From an uncultured Prevotellaceae bacterium (GTDB taxonomy: Bacteria; Bacteroidota; Bacteroidia; Bacteroidales; Muribaculaceae), in assembly GCA_900318645.1 (NCBI GenBank), contig ONLH01000003.1:96537-160536 (forward strand): DNA of 64,000 nucleotides, written 5' to 3'. This document shows positions 48,907-57,120 of this stretch, piece after piece. A program made the position numbers and the translations under genes. Each line of letters begins with the position of its first letter. Position 1 is the first letter of the stretch. A model generated the notes under the pieces. That model saw nothing but the letters and a program-made list of their open reading frames with translations. It was not told the origin of the DNA and did no database searches.

Positions 48907-49302
48907 TTACTTGCCTTCGGGCTTGGCAGGAGCGCTCTCCTTAGCAGGTACGGTAACCTTGCCGTCGGCTGCGGGAGCAGCTGCAGCAGCAGGAGCCTCC
49001 TCGGCCTGAGTGCCGAAGTTGGGAGCCTGAGTCTCGCTGGTGGGTAACTTCTTGATTTGGGGACCACCCTCAATGATAGTGGGGGAGTTCACGAATGCAC
49101 AAGCGATGCTTGCAGCGCAAATAAAGCCAGCCAGAATCCAGGTTGCCTTCTCGATGAAGTCGGTGGTCTTGCGAACACCCATGAACTGGTTGTAGTTGTT
49201 TACATTGGCAGCGAGGCCGCCACCTTTAGATTTTTGAATAAGGATAACACCGACCAACAGAATCGATGCAATCGCGATCAGAATTGCTAAAATAATGTAC
49301 AT
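48907..49302 (-). CDS. secG: Preprotein translocase subunit SecG
   Basis: 131 residues: transmembrane helix ~3-22 (IILAILIAIASILLVGVILIQKSKGGG, the SecG signature LIQKSKGGGL), a second helix ~52-72, and a long Ala/Pro/Glu-rich tail typical of Bacteroidota SecG. It assists SecYE in export. Last gene of the operon that begins with the acyltransferase, 6 bp after the TPR-like gene. Confidence 0.9.
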   Translation of the reverse strand: MYIILAILIAIASILLVGVILIQKSKGGGLAANVNNYNQFMGVRKTTDFIEKATWILAGFICAASIACAFVNSPTIIEGGPQIKKLPTSETQAPNFGTQAEEAPAAAAAPAADGKVTVPAKESAPAKPEGK

Positions 49303-49308
49303 TTTTTC

Positions 49309-50082
49309 TTATTTTTTGTCTTTTAGTGTCTCATTTAAGACCAATTTGGTCAAAAACCGAATTTGGTCTGCAAAGTAAATACTTTTTTCTGGATAATTCA
49401 AACTTAATCGCTGAATTATTTCAAGAGCCTGTGAATATTTGTGTCTGGCAATATACATTTTAGCCAGACTTTCGCTGAGCATGGAGTCATCAATTTGAGT
49501 AGGATCGTTGATGGCTTCATCGGCAATTTCGGCCTTCTCCTGCTCGCCAACGGGGCTGGTGATTGGCGTCTGTGCCGCTTGTTCTCCCAGCTGCATTTGT
49601 TCGGCGATGAACTGATTGATGAGTTCGTCCTGCGAGTCACCTCCCGCGGGATGAGTGCCACCTTCTTCTTTTTCCTGTGCTGCAAGCACATCGGCGTAGT
49701 CGGGCTGAGGATTGAAGATGGCGCGGCTGATGGCTTCTACCTCGCTGGGGCTGGACTTGCCATAGTTTTCCAGGAAACGGTCGATTGTGGTGACTGTGTC
49801 TGGTGTCTGTGACTTGTTAGTTGAGGGGTAGAAGGCCGTGAGGAAATCTGCGTCTTGGCTGAGCAGGAGCGCCAGGGCTTGCCTGTCGGGGAAAGAGATG
49901 GCCAGTTTTTCCAGCACATTCTCATTGCCGTTGACGCCGTTCTCCTTGAGGAACAACAGTGCGGGCAGGACACAGTACGGCGCGGCTTGCTCGCTGTCGG
50001 CCAGCCACTGCCCTGACACCTCATCGGCGTTGCCATCGGCGAGGTGTTTTATCTTATCGGTCCATGTCATTGTTGTTGCCAT
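49309..50082 (-). CDS. TPR-like hypothetical protein between lptE and secG
   Basis: 257 residues, no signal peptide. The C-terminal ~60 residues (LSESLAKMYIARHKYSQALEIIQRLSLNYPEKSIYFADQIRFL) form one TPR-like helix pair; the middle is acidic and low-complexity (QEKEEGGTHPAGGDSQDE). It is found at this place in many Bacteroidota genomes; its role is not known. Overlaps nothing; secG follows 6 bp later. Confidence 0.75.
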   Translation of the reverse strand: MATTMTWTDKIKHLADGNADEVSGQWLADSEQAAPYCVLPALLFLKENGVNGNENVLEKLAISFPDRQALALLLSQDADFLTAFYPSTNKSQTPDTVTTIDRFLENYGKSSPSEVEAISRAIFNPQPDYADVLAAQEKEEGGTHPAGGDSQDELINQFIAEQMQLGEQAAQTPITSPVGEQEKAEIADEAINDPTQIDDSMLSESLAKMYIARHKYSQALEIIQRLSLNYPEKSIYFADQIRFLTKLVLNETLKDKK

Positions 50083-50146
50083 GAGTCGGTCTTGTTATTG
50101 CACTGTCACACTCCTTTCAAATATCGTGCCAACGAGGTCGGTCTCC

Positions 50147-50662
50147 TTACCAGTCACCGAGGGTGGCGTTGAAGATAAGGTCGCTCAGGTCCTTGCAGAT
50201 CTGGTTGCACAGCTCGTCTTGCACATCAACCAGCAGCTCGCTGCTTGAGAAATCGCGATAGGCGCTGAAGGAGAGGTCCTTGCTCAATGCCTGATTCTTG
50301 TTGTTGACATATTTCACCTTGACGGTGATGGTCAGTCGGGTCTGGCTGGCATAGGCATCCTCACCCACGGCTTGAGGCGACAACTGATAATTGGTGATTT
50401 CGCCCTCCATGTGCAGGTCGGCATTGCGGCCGTCAATGACGCGCAGTCGTGTCTGCTGGGCAATCATGTCGGTCATGCGGTTCTCGAACATCGACTGCAA
50501 CGGCGGATAAACCAGTGCGGCACGAATGGGAAATTCGCCGAACGAAATGGTCTTATAGACATTGTAGTCGATAGAGGCTCCGTTGAGCGTGTATCGGGGG
50601 ATGCATGCTTGCCATGCCGTAGCGGCGACAGCGAGGACCAAGATGACGAAAAGGCGTTTCAC
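50147..50662 (-). CDS. lptE: LptE-family LPS assembly lipoprotein
   Basis: 171 residues with a signal ending TAWQAC (lipidated Cys ~20). It has the Bacteroidota LptE pattern: IDYNVYKTISFGEFPIRAALVYPPLQSMFENRMTDMIAQQTRL. LptE is the plug partner of LptD in the outer membrane for LPS delivery; divergent from E. coli LptE, so the assignment rests on motif and gene order. Its start overlaps the stop of the sigma-54 regulator by 4 bp. Confidence 0.8.
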   Translation of the reverse strand: MKRLFVILVLAVAATAWQACIPRYTLNGASIDYNVYKTISFGEFPIRAALVYPPLQSMFENRMTDMIAQQTRLRVIDGRNADLHMEGEITNYQLSPQAVGEDAYASQTRLTITVKVKYVNNKNQALSKDLSFSAYRDFSSSELLVDVQDELCNQICKDLSDLIFNATLGDW

Positions 50663-51918
50663 TGACGTTCGAGGTTATATTGTTTGATTTTGCGGTACAG
50701 GGTGCGTTCCGAAATGTTGAGCTCTTGGGCAGTGACCTTGCGTCGGCCGTTATTGCGGCGCAGGGCGCTCTCGATGGTCTCGCGCTCGGTTTCGTCAAGT
50801 GTCTTGACCGTCTCACCCTCCACGTCCATGGCAGCGACCTCGTCAACGCGTCCCAGATCTTGCGGCTGGTGCTGCAAGTTGTGGTAGGGCGAAGTCATTT
50901 CCCTGTCGGAATTGTTGCTTCCCATGTCGAGCAGGGGGTTGGGGTCGCGCTTGAGTTCGTTCACGGTCGAGGATACGTGTGACGTGGGGCCGACACCGTC
51001 CATACGCTTTTTAATGGCCTCGATTTCGGCTCTCATCGACAGGATCAGCGTGAACAACTGCTCGCGCTCGGCGTTGTAGTCAAAGTTGGGCTGAGATTGC
51101 ACTGTCAGCGCGGTCTCACGGCTGCTGGGCATGTATTGCCTCAGGGCCTCTGCATCAACCGTGTTGCCCGACTCGAACAGGGCAACTTGCTCAATGACAC
51201 TCTTCAACTGGCGCACATTGCCGGGCCAGTGGTAGGCCTTGAGTTGGCGCTGGGCATCATCGGTGAGGGTGACCTCGCTGGTGCGGTTCTCGTTGATGAA
51301 GTTGCGCAGGAACAGTCTGGCCAGCAGGATGATGTCGTCGCCGCGGTCGCGCAGGGGCGGCACATTGATTTGAACGGTCGAGAGGCGATAATACAGGTCC
51401 TCGCGGAACTTGCCGTCCTTGACAGCCTGCAGCATGTCCTTGTTGGTGGCAGCGACGACGCGGATGTTGGTCTTACGCACGGTGCTGTCGCCCACGCGCA
51501 GGTATTCGCCGTTCTCGAGCACACGCAGCAGTCGGGCCTGTGTACTCATGGGCATCTCGGCGACTTCGTCGAGGAAGATGACGCCGCCGTCGGCCTCTTC
51601 AAAGTAGCCCTTGTGGTCGGCGATAGCGCCAGTGAAGGAGCCCTTGACGTGGCCGAAGAGTTCGCTGTCGATGGTACCCTCGGGGATGGCACCGCAGTTT
51701 ACGGCGATGTATTTCTTGTGCTTGCGGGGGCTGCTCTCATGGATAATCTTGGGGAACGATTCCTTACCCGAACCGCTCTCACCGATGATGAGCACGCTCA
51801 GGTCGATGGGGGCCACCAGCATGGCGCGACGAATGGCGGCAATCAGCGCGGGTGACTCGCCGACGATGCCGAAACGCTGCTTGATGGCGCGGATGGTGCT
51901 GTCGTTTATTGTTGCCAT
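50659..51918 (-). CDS. Sigma-54-dependent transcriptional regulator without receiver domain
   Basis: 419 residues. The AAA+ domain begins almost at once (~20): Walker A GESGSGKESF, the sigma-54 contact loop as GSFTGA (usual GAFTGA), Walker B GGVIFLDEVAEM. Residues ~375-419 are a Fis-type helix-turn-helix (VTAQELNISERTLYRKIKQYNL). There is no N-terminal sensory domain, so activity may be set by level or partner. Its gene lies between acyltransferase and LptE, a conserved order in Bacteroidota, linking it to envelope lipid functions. It overlaps the acyltransferase by 13 bp. Confidence 0.92.
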   Translation of the reverse strand: MATINDSTIRAIKQRFGIVGESPALIAAIRRAMLVAPIDLSVLIIGESGSGKESFPKIIHESSPRKHKKYIAVNCGAIPEGTIDSELFGHVKGSFTGAIADHKGYFEEADGGVIFLDEVAEMPMSTQARLLRVLENGEYLRVGDSTVRKTNIRVVAATNKDMLQAVKDGKFREDLYYRLSTVQINVPPLRDRGDDIILLARLFLRNFINENRTSEVTLTDDAQRQLKAYHWPGNVRQLKSVIEQVALFESGNTVDAEALRQYMPSSRETALTVQSQPNFDYNAEREQLFTLILSMRAEIEAIKKRMDGVGPTSHVSSTVNELKRDPNPLLDMGSNNSDREMTSPYHNLQHQPQDLGRVDEVAAMDVEGETVKTLDETERETIESALRRNNGRRKVTAQELNISERTLYRKIKQYNLERQ

Positions 51919-52826
51919 TTTTTCATTTTATAAGTTTCGTTTTTCAGGAACACGCCCAATTCCTCGGGCGTCTTGTATTGTGCATACTCCTCGGGCATGA
52001 TGGGGTCATGCACGCTGACACGGAAGTCGTAGCTCTTGCGGCGGAACATCTCGGAGGGCAGCCTCAGCGTCCTCAGTTTCCAGCTGATGGCGCCCAACAC
52101 GAGGGATATCCAACTGTTGTGGCCGTGGATGTAGATGGGGATGACGGGCACCTTGAGTTTCATGATCAGTCGCATGATGACGGGTTGCCACACGCGGTCC
52201 TCCACACGCAGTTTCCAGTTGAGCTTGCTCACGGCGCCAGCGGGGAAAAATCCCATGGGATGACCAGCCTTGACATGCTTCATCGTGTCGCTGATGCCCT
52301 GCATCGACACGGCACGCTTGGCGGGATCGTCACTGGCCAGGGCATCGACGGTGATGAAGTTGGGCATCATGCCGCCAATCTTGCTCAGCAGCATGTTGAC
52401 CATGAACTTGTAGTCAGGACGATGGGTGCCGATGATGTGAATCATCATCACACCATCAACGGCTCCAAAGGGATGGTTGGTCACCGTGATAAAGGCTCCT
52501 TCGGGAAGGTTTTCCAGAACTTGGCCGTTATCGTAAGTGATGGTGGCATTCAGGTCCTTGAGCACACCAGTGCAGAAAGGCACGCCCGGCGTGTGGCAGT
52601 TGTGGCCGTGGATCCAGTTGGCATCGTCCATATCCAGCAAGTGGAACAACCACTTGACCAGCTTGGGCTTGCCGTCAAAGAACGGCACTGCCTTCCTCAC
52701 ATCGTCATAGTCCAGGATATCGGGCTTGATGGGGGTAGCAGCCGGCTCTTGCTGAACTGCCGTTTTCTGTGCTTTTTCCTGTTCTGGTTTGTTTTGTTCT
52801 ATCTTGTTTTCTTCCATGATGGTCAT
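51906..52826 (-). CDS. 1-acyl-glycerol-3-phosphate acyltransferase-like (PlsC family)
   Basis: 306 residues. The HX4D motif is NHPFGAVDGVMM (~114-125), with a second block GFFPAGAVSKL and PVIPIYIHGHNS. The first ~30 residues are charged (NKIEQNKPEQEKAQKT), and an alternative start lies three codons in (52817). It would acylate a lipid precursor at the inner membrane; LPS or ornithine-lipid acylation are alternatives. First gene of the operon to secG, with a promoter at 52843. Confidence 0.85.
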   Translation of the reverse strand: MTIMEENKIEQNKPEQEKAQKTAVQQEPAATPIKPDILDYDDVRKAVPFFDGKPKLVKWLFHLLDMDDANWIHGHNCHTPGVPFCTGVLKDLNATITYDNGQVLENLPEGAFITVTNHPFGAVDGVMMIHIIGTHRPDYKFMVNMLLSKIGGMMPNFITVDALASDDPAKRAVSMQGISDTMKHVKAGHPMGFFPAGAVSKLNWKLRVEDRVWQPVIMRLIMKLKVPVIPIYIHGHNSWISLVLGAISWKLRTLRLPSEMFRRKSYDFRVSVHDPIMPEEYAQYKTPEELGVFLKNETYKMKKWQQ

Positions 52827-52842
52827 TCTCTAAATTCGGGCT

Positions 52843-52851
52843 GCAAAGATA
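52843..52851 (-). promoter_or_regulatory. -7 promoter box of the acyltransferase-secG operon
   Basis: TATCTTTGC on the minus strand, 16 bp before the first ATG. Confidence 0.6.
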
Positions 52852-52907
52852 GTGCCTTTTTTCGGAAACTGACATGCTCCAAGTGTTAAAATGTGACATT
52901 TTGGCAG

Positions 52908-52944
52908 AAAATCCGCAGGCCTCTTCAAGCGACCTGCGGATTTT
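52908..52944. terminator. Terminator after the 53002 gene
   Basis: AAAATCCGCAGG with CCTGCGGATTTT, a perfect 12-bp stem with a 13-nt loop and T-runs on either strand. Confidence 0.88.
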
Positions 52945-53001
52945 GTTTATCAATATATCGTTGTAAGATATTGAATTACATTATATTATATTGTTTTCTG
53001 C

Positions 53002-53535
53002 TTACTTGTGGGGATTTTGTTTGATGAGGTTGGAGTCGGGCTCGATTTTGGTGACGATGAAGCGGGAGTTGCCACGCCACAGGACGGTGCCCTTGTACTC
53101 TTTATAGGTGAGGACGACACGGCGGCCGTCGCCAGCGAAGCTCATGGCATCGCGGACCAGACTGTCGTTGGTGATAGAGAACTTGAAGTCACTGCTCATC
53201 CTCAAGAGGGTATCCTGGACGTAGTCTTCGCTGATCATTTCACCCTCAACTGTCTTGAAGACAGTGCCCTCGTTGCTGACCTTCATGATCCATCCTTTCT
53301 CCTGACTGATGCGGTAAGGATGGAAATAATATTGCCATACCCACCATGCCAGGAACGCAGCCATGGCAACAGCAATGAGTACAAGCAGTATCTTGAGAGA
53401 ACTGCCGCGGCGCTCGATGGTCGCTTCCTTGATCTCGCGTTCTTCTCGCTCTTGTGGCGTTTCTTGATGCGGTTGGTGTACTTCCTCGACTTTCTCTTCG
53501 TCGTCCATGAAGTAGTCCTCGAAGTTGTCGTCCAT
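53002..53535 (-). CDS. Single-pass membrane protein of unknown function
   Basis: 177 residues: an acidic cytoplasmic N-terminus (~1-45), one transmembrane helix (~48-70, ILLVLIAVAMAAFLAWWVWQYYF) and a C-terminal beta-rich extracytoplasmic domain (ISQEKGWIMKVSNEGTVFKTVEGEMI). It is conserved in Bacteroidota without a known role. It follows the gene at 53592 by 56 bp and is probably co-transcribed. Confidence 0.75.
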   Translation of the reverse strand: MDDNFEDYFMDDEEKVEEVHQPHQETPQEREEREIKEATIERRGSSLKILLVLIAVAMAAFLAWWVWQYYFHPYRISQEKGWIMKVSNEGTVFKTVEGEMISEDYVQDTLLRMSSDFKFSITNDSLVRDAMSFAGDGRRVVLTYKEYKGTVLWRGNSRFIVTKIEPDSNLIKQNPHK

Positions 53536-53591
53536 ATTATAGTTTAGTGTTAAGTGTTTACAGTTAAAAGTTGGCTATTGATGAATGGCTA

Positions 53592-54644
53592 TTACAGTTT
53601 GATTTCATCGTTGGTGGTTTCAACGACGGTCTTGCCGGTCTCGATGCGGCGGCGGTCGATGGCCATGCTGGTGAAAGCATAGATGCCCAGCCCGATGATC
53701 AGCACCTGCTGGAAACCCCATACGAACATAGCGAATGCCGATGCGCGTGGGTCAAAGTTGGAGGGATTAAACACTCCGATGCCGTAGAGCGACAGGCCGA
53801 AGATGGTGGCGACATGCCAAGCGCCGAGGCCTCCATTGGTGGGAACACCCATGCCGATGCTGCTCAGTACGAAGACCACAAGCACGGCAAGCACAGTCAG
53901 GTTACTGGTGAAGGTGAAGGCTTGGCAAGCAAGGTAAAGCTGCAGGAAATAGCATCCCCAGATGAGGACGGTCAGCAGCAGGAACCACCACTTGCCCTCC
54001 ATGTGAGCGATACTTGCAAAGCCTTCCCACAGGTTGCGGGCCATGAGTTGTATCTTCTTGAGTATCTTGTTCTCGGTCTTCATGATGAGCAGCCATCCCA
54101 CGACAGCAATGACCAGGACGGTTCCCATCCACACGCGGGCGTCACTGGCGATGTTCATGAAGTTTTGCTTCATCTCGGGATAGGCGTCAAAGAACTGGCC
54201 GAAGGCGTTCTGTGCCAGCAGGAAGGTGATGAAGGTCAGCGCCAGCACGGTAACCGTGTCAGTGAGGCGGTCGGCGACCATCGAGCCCATCACCTGGGTG
54301 ACCGATGCCTTCTGGCGATTAGCGATATAGCCACATCGCCATACTTCGCCCAAGCGCGGAAACACGAGGTTGACGAAATAGGTGCCGAAGATGCTGTTCA
54401 ACACGGCACTGAACGAGGGCTTCACATCGATGGCCTTGAGCTGGAGATTCCAGCGCAAAGCCCTGAAGATATGACTCAGGATGCTTACTACTGCTACTGC
54501 TGCAAACCACCAGTAGTTGACGTCGGTCTTGAGGGTGTCCATCATGCTGGCCGCGTCCACGTTCTTGTACAGGAACCACATCAATCCCACACCGATGACC
54601 AGTGGGATGCCGTATTTCACGAGATAGGATATCGCCTTTTTCAC
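53592..54644 (-). CDS. Lysylphosphatidylglycerol-synthase-like membrane protein (UPF0104 family)
   Basis: 350 residues from a GTG at 54644; the frame is open 40 codons upstream, but the family N-terminus (VKKAISYLVKYGIPLVIGVGLMWFLYK) begins at this GTG and GAAGAAA lies before it. Eight or so hydrophobic helices; marks FPRLGEVWRCGYIANRQ and PTNGGLGAWHVATIFGL are of the lysylphosphatidylglycerol synthase transmembrane (flippase-like) family. Substrate unknown. No synthase domain is attached. Its leader (from 54752) overlaps that of ksgA on the opposite strand. Confidence 0.82.
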   Translation of the reverse strand: MKKAISYLVKYGIPLVIGVGLMWFLYKNVDAASMMDTLKTDVNYWWFAAVAVVSILSHIFRALRWNLQLKAIDVKPSFSAVLNSIFGTYFVNLVFPRLGEVWRCGYIANRQKASVTQVMGSMVADRLTDTVTVLALTFITFLLAQNAFGQFFDAYPEMKQNFMNIASDARVWMGTVLVIAVVGWLLIMKTENKILKKIQLMARNLWEGFASIAHMEGKWWFLLLTVLIWGCYFLQLYLACQAFTFTSNLTVLAVLVVFVLSSIGMGVPTNGGLGAWHVATIFGLSLYGIGVFNPSNFDPRASAFAMFVWGFQQVLIIGLGIYAFTSMAIDRRRIETGKTVVETTNDEIKL

Positions 54645-54707
54645 TATTTTCTTCTTTTGTTGAGTTAAAAATGTGCTCTCCGATGCAGACAAACGCCAAA
54701 AAAAAGC

Positions 54708-54716
54708 TACCTTTGC
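54708..54716 (+). promoter_or_regulatory. ksgA: -7 promoter box of ksgA
   Basis: TACCTTTGC on the + strand, 61 bp before the ATG. It forms a 10-bp inverted repeat with the minus-strand box at 54752. Confidence 0.6.
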
Positions 54717-54751
54717 AATATAATTGTAACTACATGCGTGCATCAGAGCGT

Positions 54752-54760
54752 GCAAAGGTA
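54752..54760 (-). promoter_or_regulatory. -7 promoter box of the UPF0104-type gene
   Basis: TACCTTTGC on the minus strand, 107 bp before the GTG. It points towards the ksgA promoter, so the two leaders overlap by about 25-30 nt. Confidence 0.55.
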
Positions 54761-54777
54761 ACAATAAAAGACCAATT

Positions 54778-55557
54778 ATGCGGAAAGTTAGAGCAAAAAA
54801 GTCACTGGGTCAGCATTTCTTGACCGATTTGTCAATCGCTGAGCGTATCGCCCACACGCTGGACGATTTCAAGCACCTGCCAGTGCTGGAAGTTGGGCCA
54901 GGCATGGGTGTGCTCACCCAGTTCCTGCTTGAGATGGGCCTTGACCTCACCGTGGTGGAACTCGACAGCGAGAGTGTTGACTATCTGGAGGTCGCTTATC
55001 CCCAGTTGCATGGTCGCATCATCGGGGAGGACTTCTTGAAAATGGACCTCAAGAAGCTTTATGGCGATGCCCCTTTCTGCATCATTGGCAATTACCCCTA
55101 TAATATCTCAACCCAAATTTTCTTCAAGGTACTAGACTACCGCGACCAGGTCGTCTGCTGCAGCGGCATGCTTCAGCGCGAGGTGGCTCAACGCATCGCC
55201 GAGCCGCCGGGCAGTAAGACCTATGGTATTCTGTCGGTGCTGCTGCAAGCATGGTATGATATAGAGTATCTGTTCACCGTCGATGAGCACGTGTTCAACC
55301 CGCCTCCCAAGGTCAAGAGCGGTGTCATCAGATTGACACGCAACGATGTAACCGACCTGGGCGTTGACGAGCGCATGTTCAAGCGCATTGTCAAGGCATC
55401 CTTCGGGCAGCGTCGCAAGATGTTGCGTAGCTCGTTGAAACCGATTTTCGCTGACAATCCCACAGTGATGGAGCGTGACGTGTTCCGACAACGTCCCGAG
55501 CAGCTGAGCGTAGAGGACTTCATAGACCTCACAAGGCTTGCCACGTCAATGGGCTAG
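54778..55557 (+). CDS. ksgA: 16S rRNA dimethyladenosine transferase KsgA/RsmA
   Basis: 259 residues. SAM-binding motif LEVGPGMGVLTQFLLE, acidic loop VVELDSESVDYL and catalytic NYPYNIS. It dimethylates the two adjacent adenines near the 3' end of 16S rRNA. The C-terminal helical domain is complete (SFGQRRKMLRSSLKPI). mgtE follows 60 bp later, with a short CTGG/CTAG pair in the gap, and may be co-transcribed. Confidence 0.96.
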   Translation: MRKVRAKKSLGQHFLTDLSIAERIAHTLDDFKHLPVLEVGPGMGVLTQFLLEMGLDLTVVELDSESVDYLEVAYPQLHGRIIGEDFLKMDLKKLYGDAPFCIIGNYPYNISTQIFFKVLDYRDQVVCCSGMLQREVAQRIAEPPGSKTYGILSVLLQAWYDIEYLFTVDEHVFNPPPKVKSGVIRLTRNDVTDLGVDERMFKRIVKASFGQRRKMLRSSLKPIFADNPTVMERDVFRQRPEQLSVEDFIDLTRLATSMG

Positions 55558-55573
55558 AAATTTAAAGTTAGCT

Positions 55574-55592
55574 TGTCTGGATTTTCTAGAGT
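55574..55592. repeat. Minimal 9-bp repeat pair after ksgA
   Basis: CTGG at 55577 and CTAG at 55586, the same flank (TCTGGATTTTCT) as after metK. Two units only, so this is support for a family rather than a separate array. Confidence 0.5.
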
Positions 55593-55617
55593 AACCTGTA
55601 ATTACAAACTGAAAACG

Positions 55618-57012
55618 ATGAAAGAATTTAACGAGGAATACATGCACCGCTTGAAAGAACTCATCGACCGCAAAGATGAGGAGTTGGTGCGTGCCCAAAT
55701 ACAAGACCTGCATCCCGCTGATATCGCTGAACTGGTGGGCGATCTGCATGATGAAGAGGCATTATTCATCATGATGATGCTTGATGATGAGACTGCCGCC
55801 GATGTGCTGGTGGAACTCGATGAGGACCAGCGTCATGACTTGATGGAACTGATGCCTAATGAGGAAATCGCCAAGCAGGTAGAGCAGATGGATGCCGATG
55901 ATGCTGTGGATGTTATCCAGGAGTTGGACGAGGAAGACCGTCAGGACGTCATCAGCCACATTGACGATGTGGAGCAGGCAGGCGACATTGTGGATCTGCT
56001 GCAATATGACGAGGACACCGCCGGTGGTTACATGTCCACCGAGATGATTGTCGTCAACGAGAACATGTCGATGCCTGACTGTATCAAGGCCATGCGCCAG
56101 CAGGCCGAGGATCTGGACGAGATCTACGTGATTTATGTCGTTGACGATGACAACCGCCTGAAGGGTATCTTCCCCTTGAAGACGACCATCACCAATCCCT
56201 CGGCCTCCAAAATCAAGCACGTGATGGAGCCCGATCCCATCAGCGTGCGCCCCGACACCCACATCGAGGATGTTGCCCTCGACTTTGAGAAGTATGACCT
56301 TGTGGCGATGCCTGTTGTTGACAGCATCGGCCGTCTGGTGGGTCGTATCACCGTCGATGACATCATCGACCGCGTGCGTGAGCAGGGAGAGGACGACTAC
56401 CAGTTGGCATCAGGTATCTGGGGCGATATCGAGACCGATGACAATGTCTTTCGTCAGGTGCGTGCCCGTTTGCCGTGGCTGCTCATCGGCTTGGTGGGTG
56501 GTATCATCAATGCCTTGATTCTGGGCGGCGGTGAGGGCGATGCCGACCTGTTACGCATCCTGCCTGGTTTGGCACTGTTCATCCCGCTGATCGGTGGTAC
56601 GGGTGGTAACGTCGGCACCCAGTCGAGCGCTATTGTGGTTCAGGGTCTTGCCAACGGCAGCCTGGACATCAAGCATGTGGGCAAGCACTTGTTCAAGGAG
56701 TTCAGCACCGCGCTCATCAACGCGCTGGTGATGGGTCTGCTTATCTTCTTGTATGCCCACTTCTTCCCCGTAGATAATGACCCCACCAAGTCCAATATCG
56801 CCGCTGCCGCCGTGACGACATCGCTCTTCCTTGTAGTCATGTTCGCCTCGCTCTTCGGCACAGTGGTGCCTCTGGCATTGGAACGCATGAAGATCGACCC
56901 TGCTATCGCCACTGGCCCCTTTGTCACGGTGACCAACGATATTGTGGGCATCACCATCTATATGGCTATCAGTGGCTGGCTCATCAACGTCTTCTCCTCC
57001 TTCATGGGGTAA
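55618..57012 (+). CDS. mgtE: Magnesium transporter MgtE
   Basis: 464 residues from the ATG at 55618 (MKEFNEEYMHRLKEL); the 15 codons before it are intergenic-repeat sequence. MgtE N-terminal domain (~20-125, QIQDLHPADIAELVGDLHDE), two CBS domains (~130-255, MSTEMIVVNENMSMPDC, MEPDPISVRP) and five transmembrane helices (~285-464) with GGTGGNVGTQSSAIVVQGLA. It admits Mg2+ when the CBS domains sense low magnesium. No M-box-like leader is seen. Confidence 0.96.
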   Translation: MKEFNEEYMHRLKELIDRKDEELVRAQIQDLHPADIAELVGDLHDEEALFIMMMLDDETAADVLVELDEDQRHDLMELMPNEEIAKQVEQMDADDAVDVIQELDEEDRQDVISHIDDVEQAGDIVDLLQYDEDTAGGYMSTEMIVVNENMSMPDCIKAMRQQAEDLDEIYVIYVVDDDNRLKGIFPLKTTITNPSASKIKHVMEPDPISVRPDTHIEDVALDFEKYDLVAMPVVDSIGRLVGRITVDDIIDRVREQGEDDYQLASGIWGDIETDDNVFRQVRARLPWLLIGLVGGIINALILGGGEGDADLLRILPGLALFIPLIGGTGGNVGTQSSAIVVQGLANGSLDIKHVGKHLFKEFSTALINALVMGLLIFLYAHFFPVDNDPTKSNIAAAAVTTSLFLVVMFASLFGTVVPLALERMKIDPAIATGPFVTVTNDIVGITIYMAISGWLINVFSSFMG

Positions 57013-57038
57013 AAAGAATGAGATTGCGCTGATGGTTA

Positions 57039-57111
57039 CTGAGATATAAATGAGTATCAGCAAGCATCAGACGGCAAGCAGGGATAGAAGGATGTGTTTA
57101 ATGCTCTTTTT
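57039..57111 (-). pseudogene. Remnant of a duplicated C-terminus of the 57121 gene
   Basis: On the minus strand, 57108 downwards translates as KSIKHILLSLLAV, a stop, then CLLILIYIS; the end of the adjacent gene reads KSNKHILLYLLGA, CC, LLILIYIL. The DNA is alike over about 70 bp, in the same orientation and directly after that gene. It is a decayed second copy of its C-terminal transmembrane segment. Confidence 0.75.
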
Positions 57112-57120
57112 TCCTGATTC

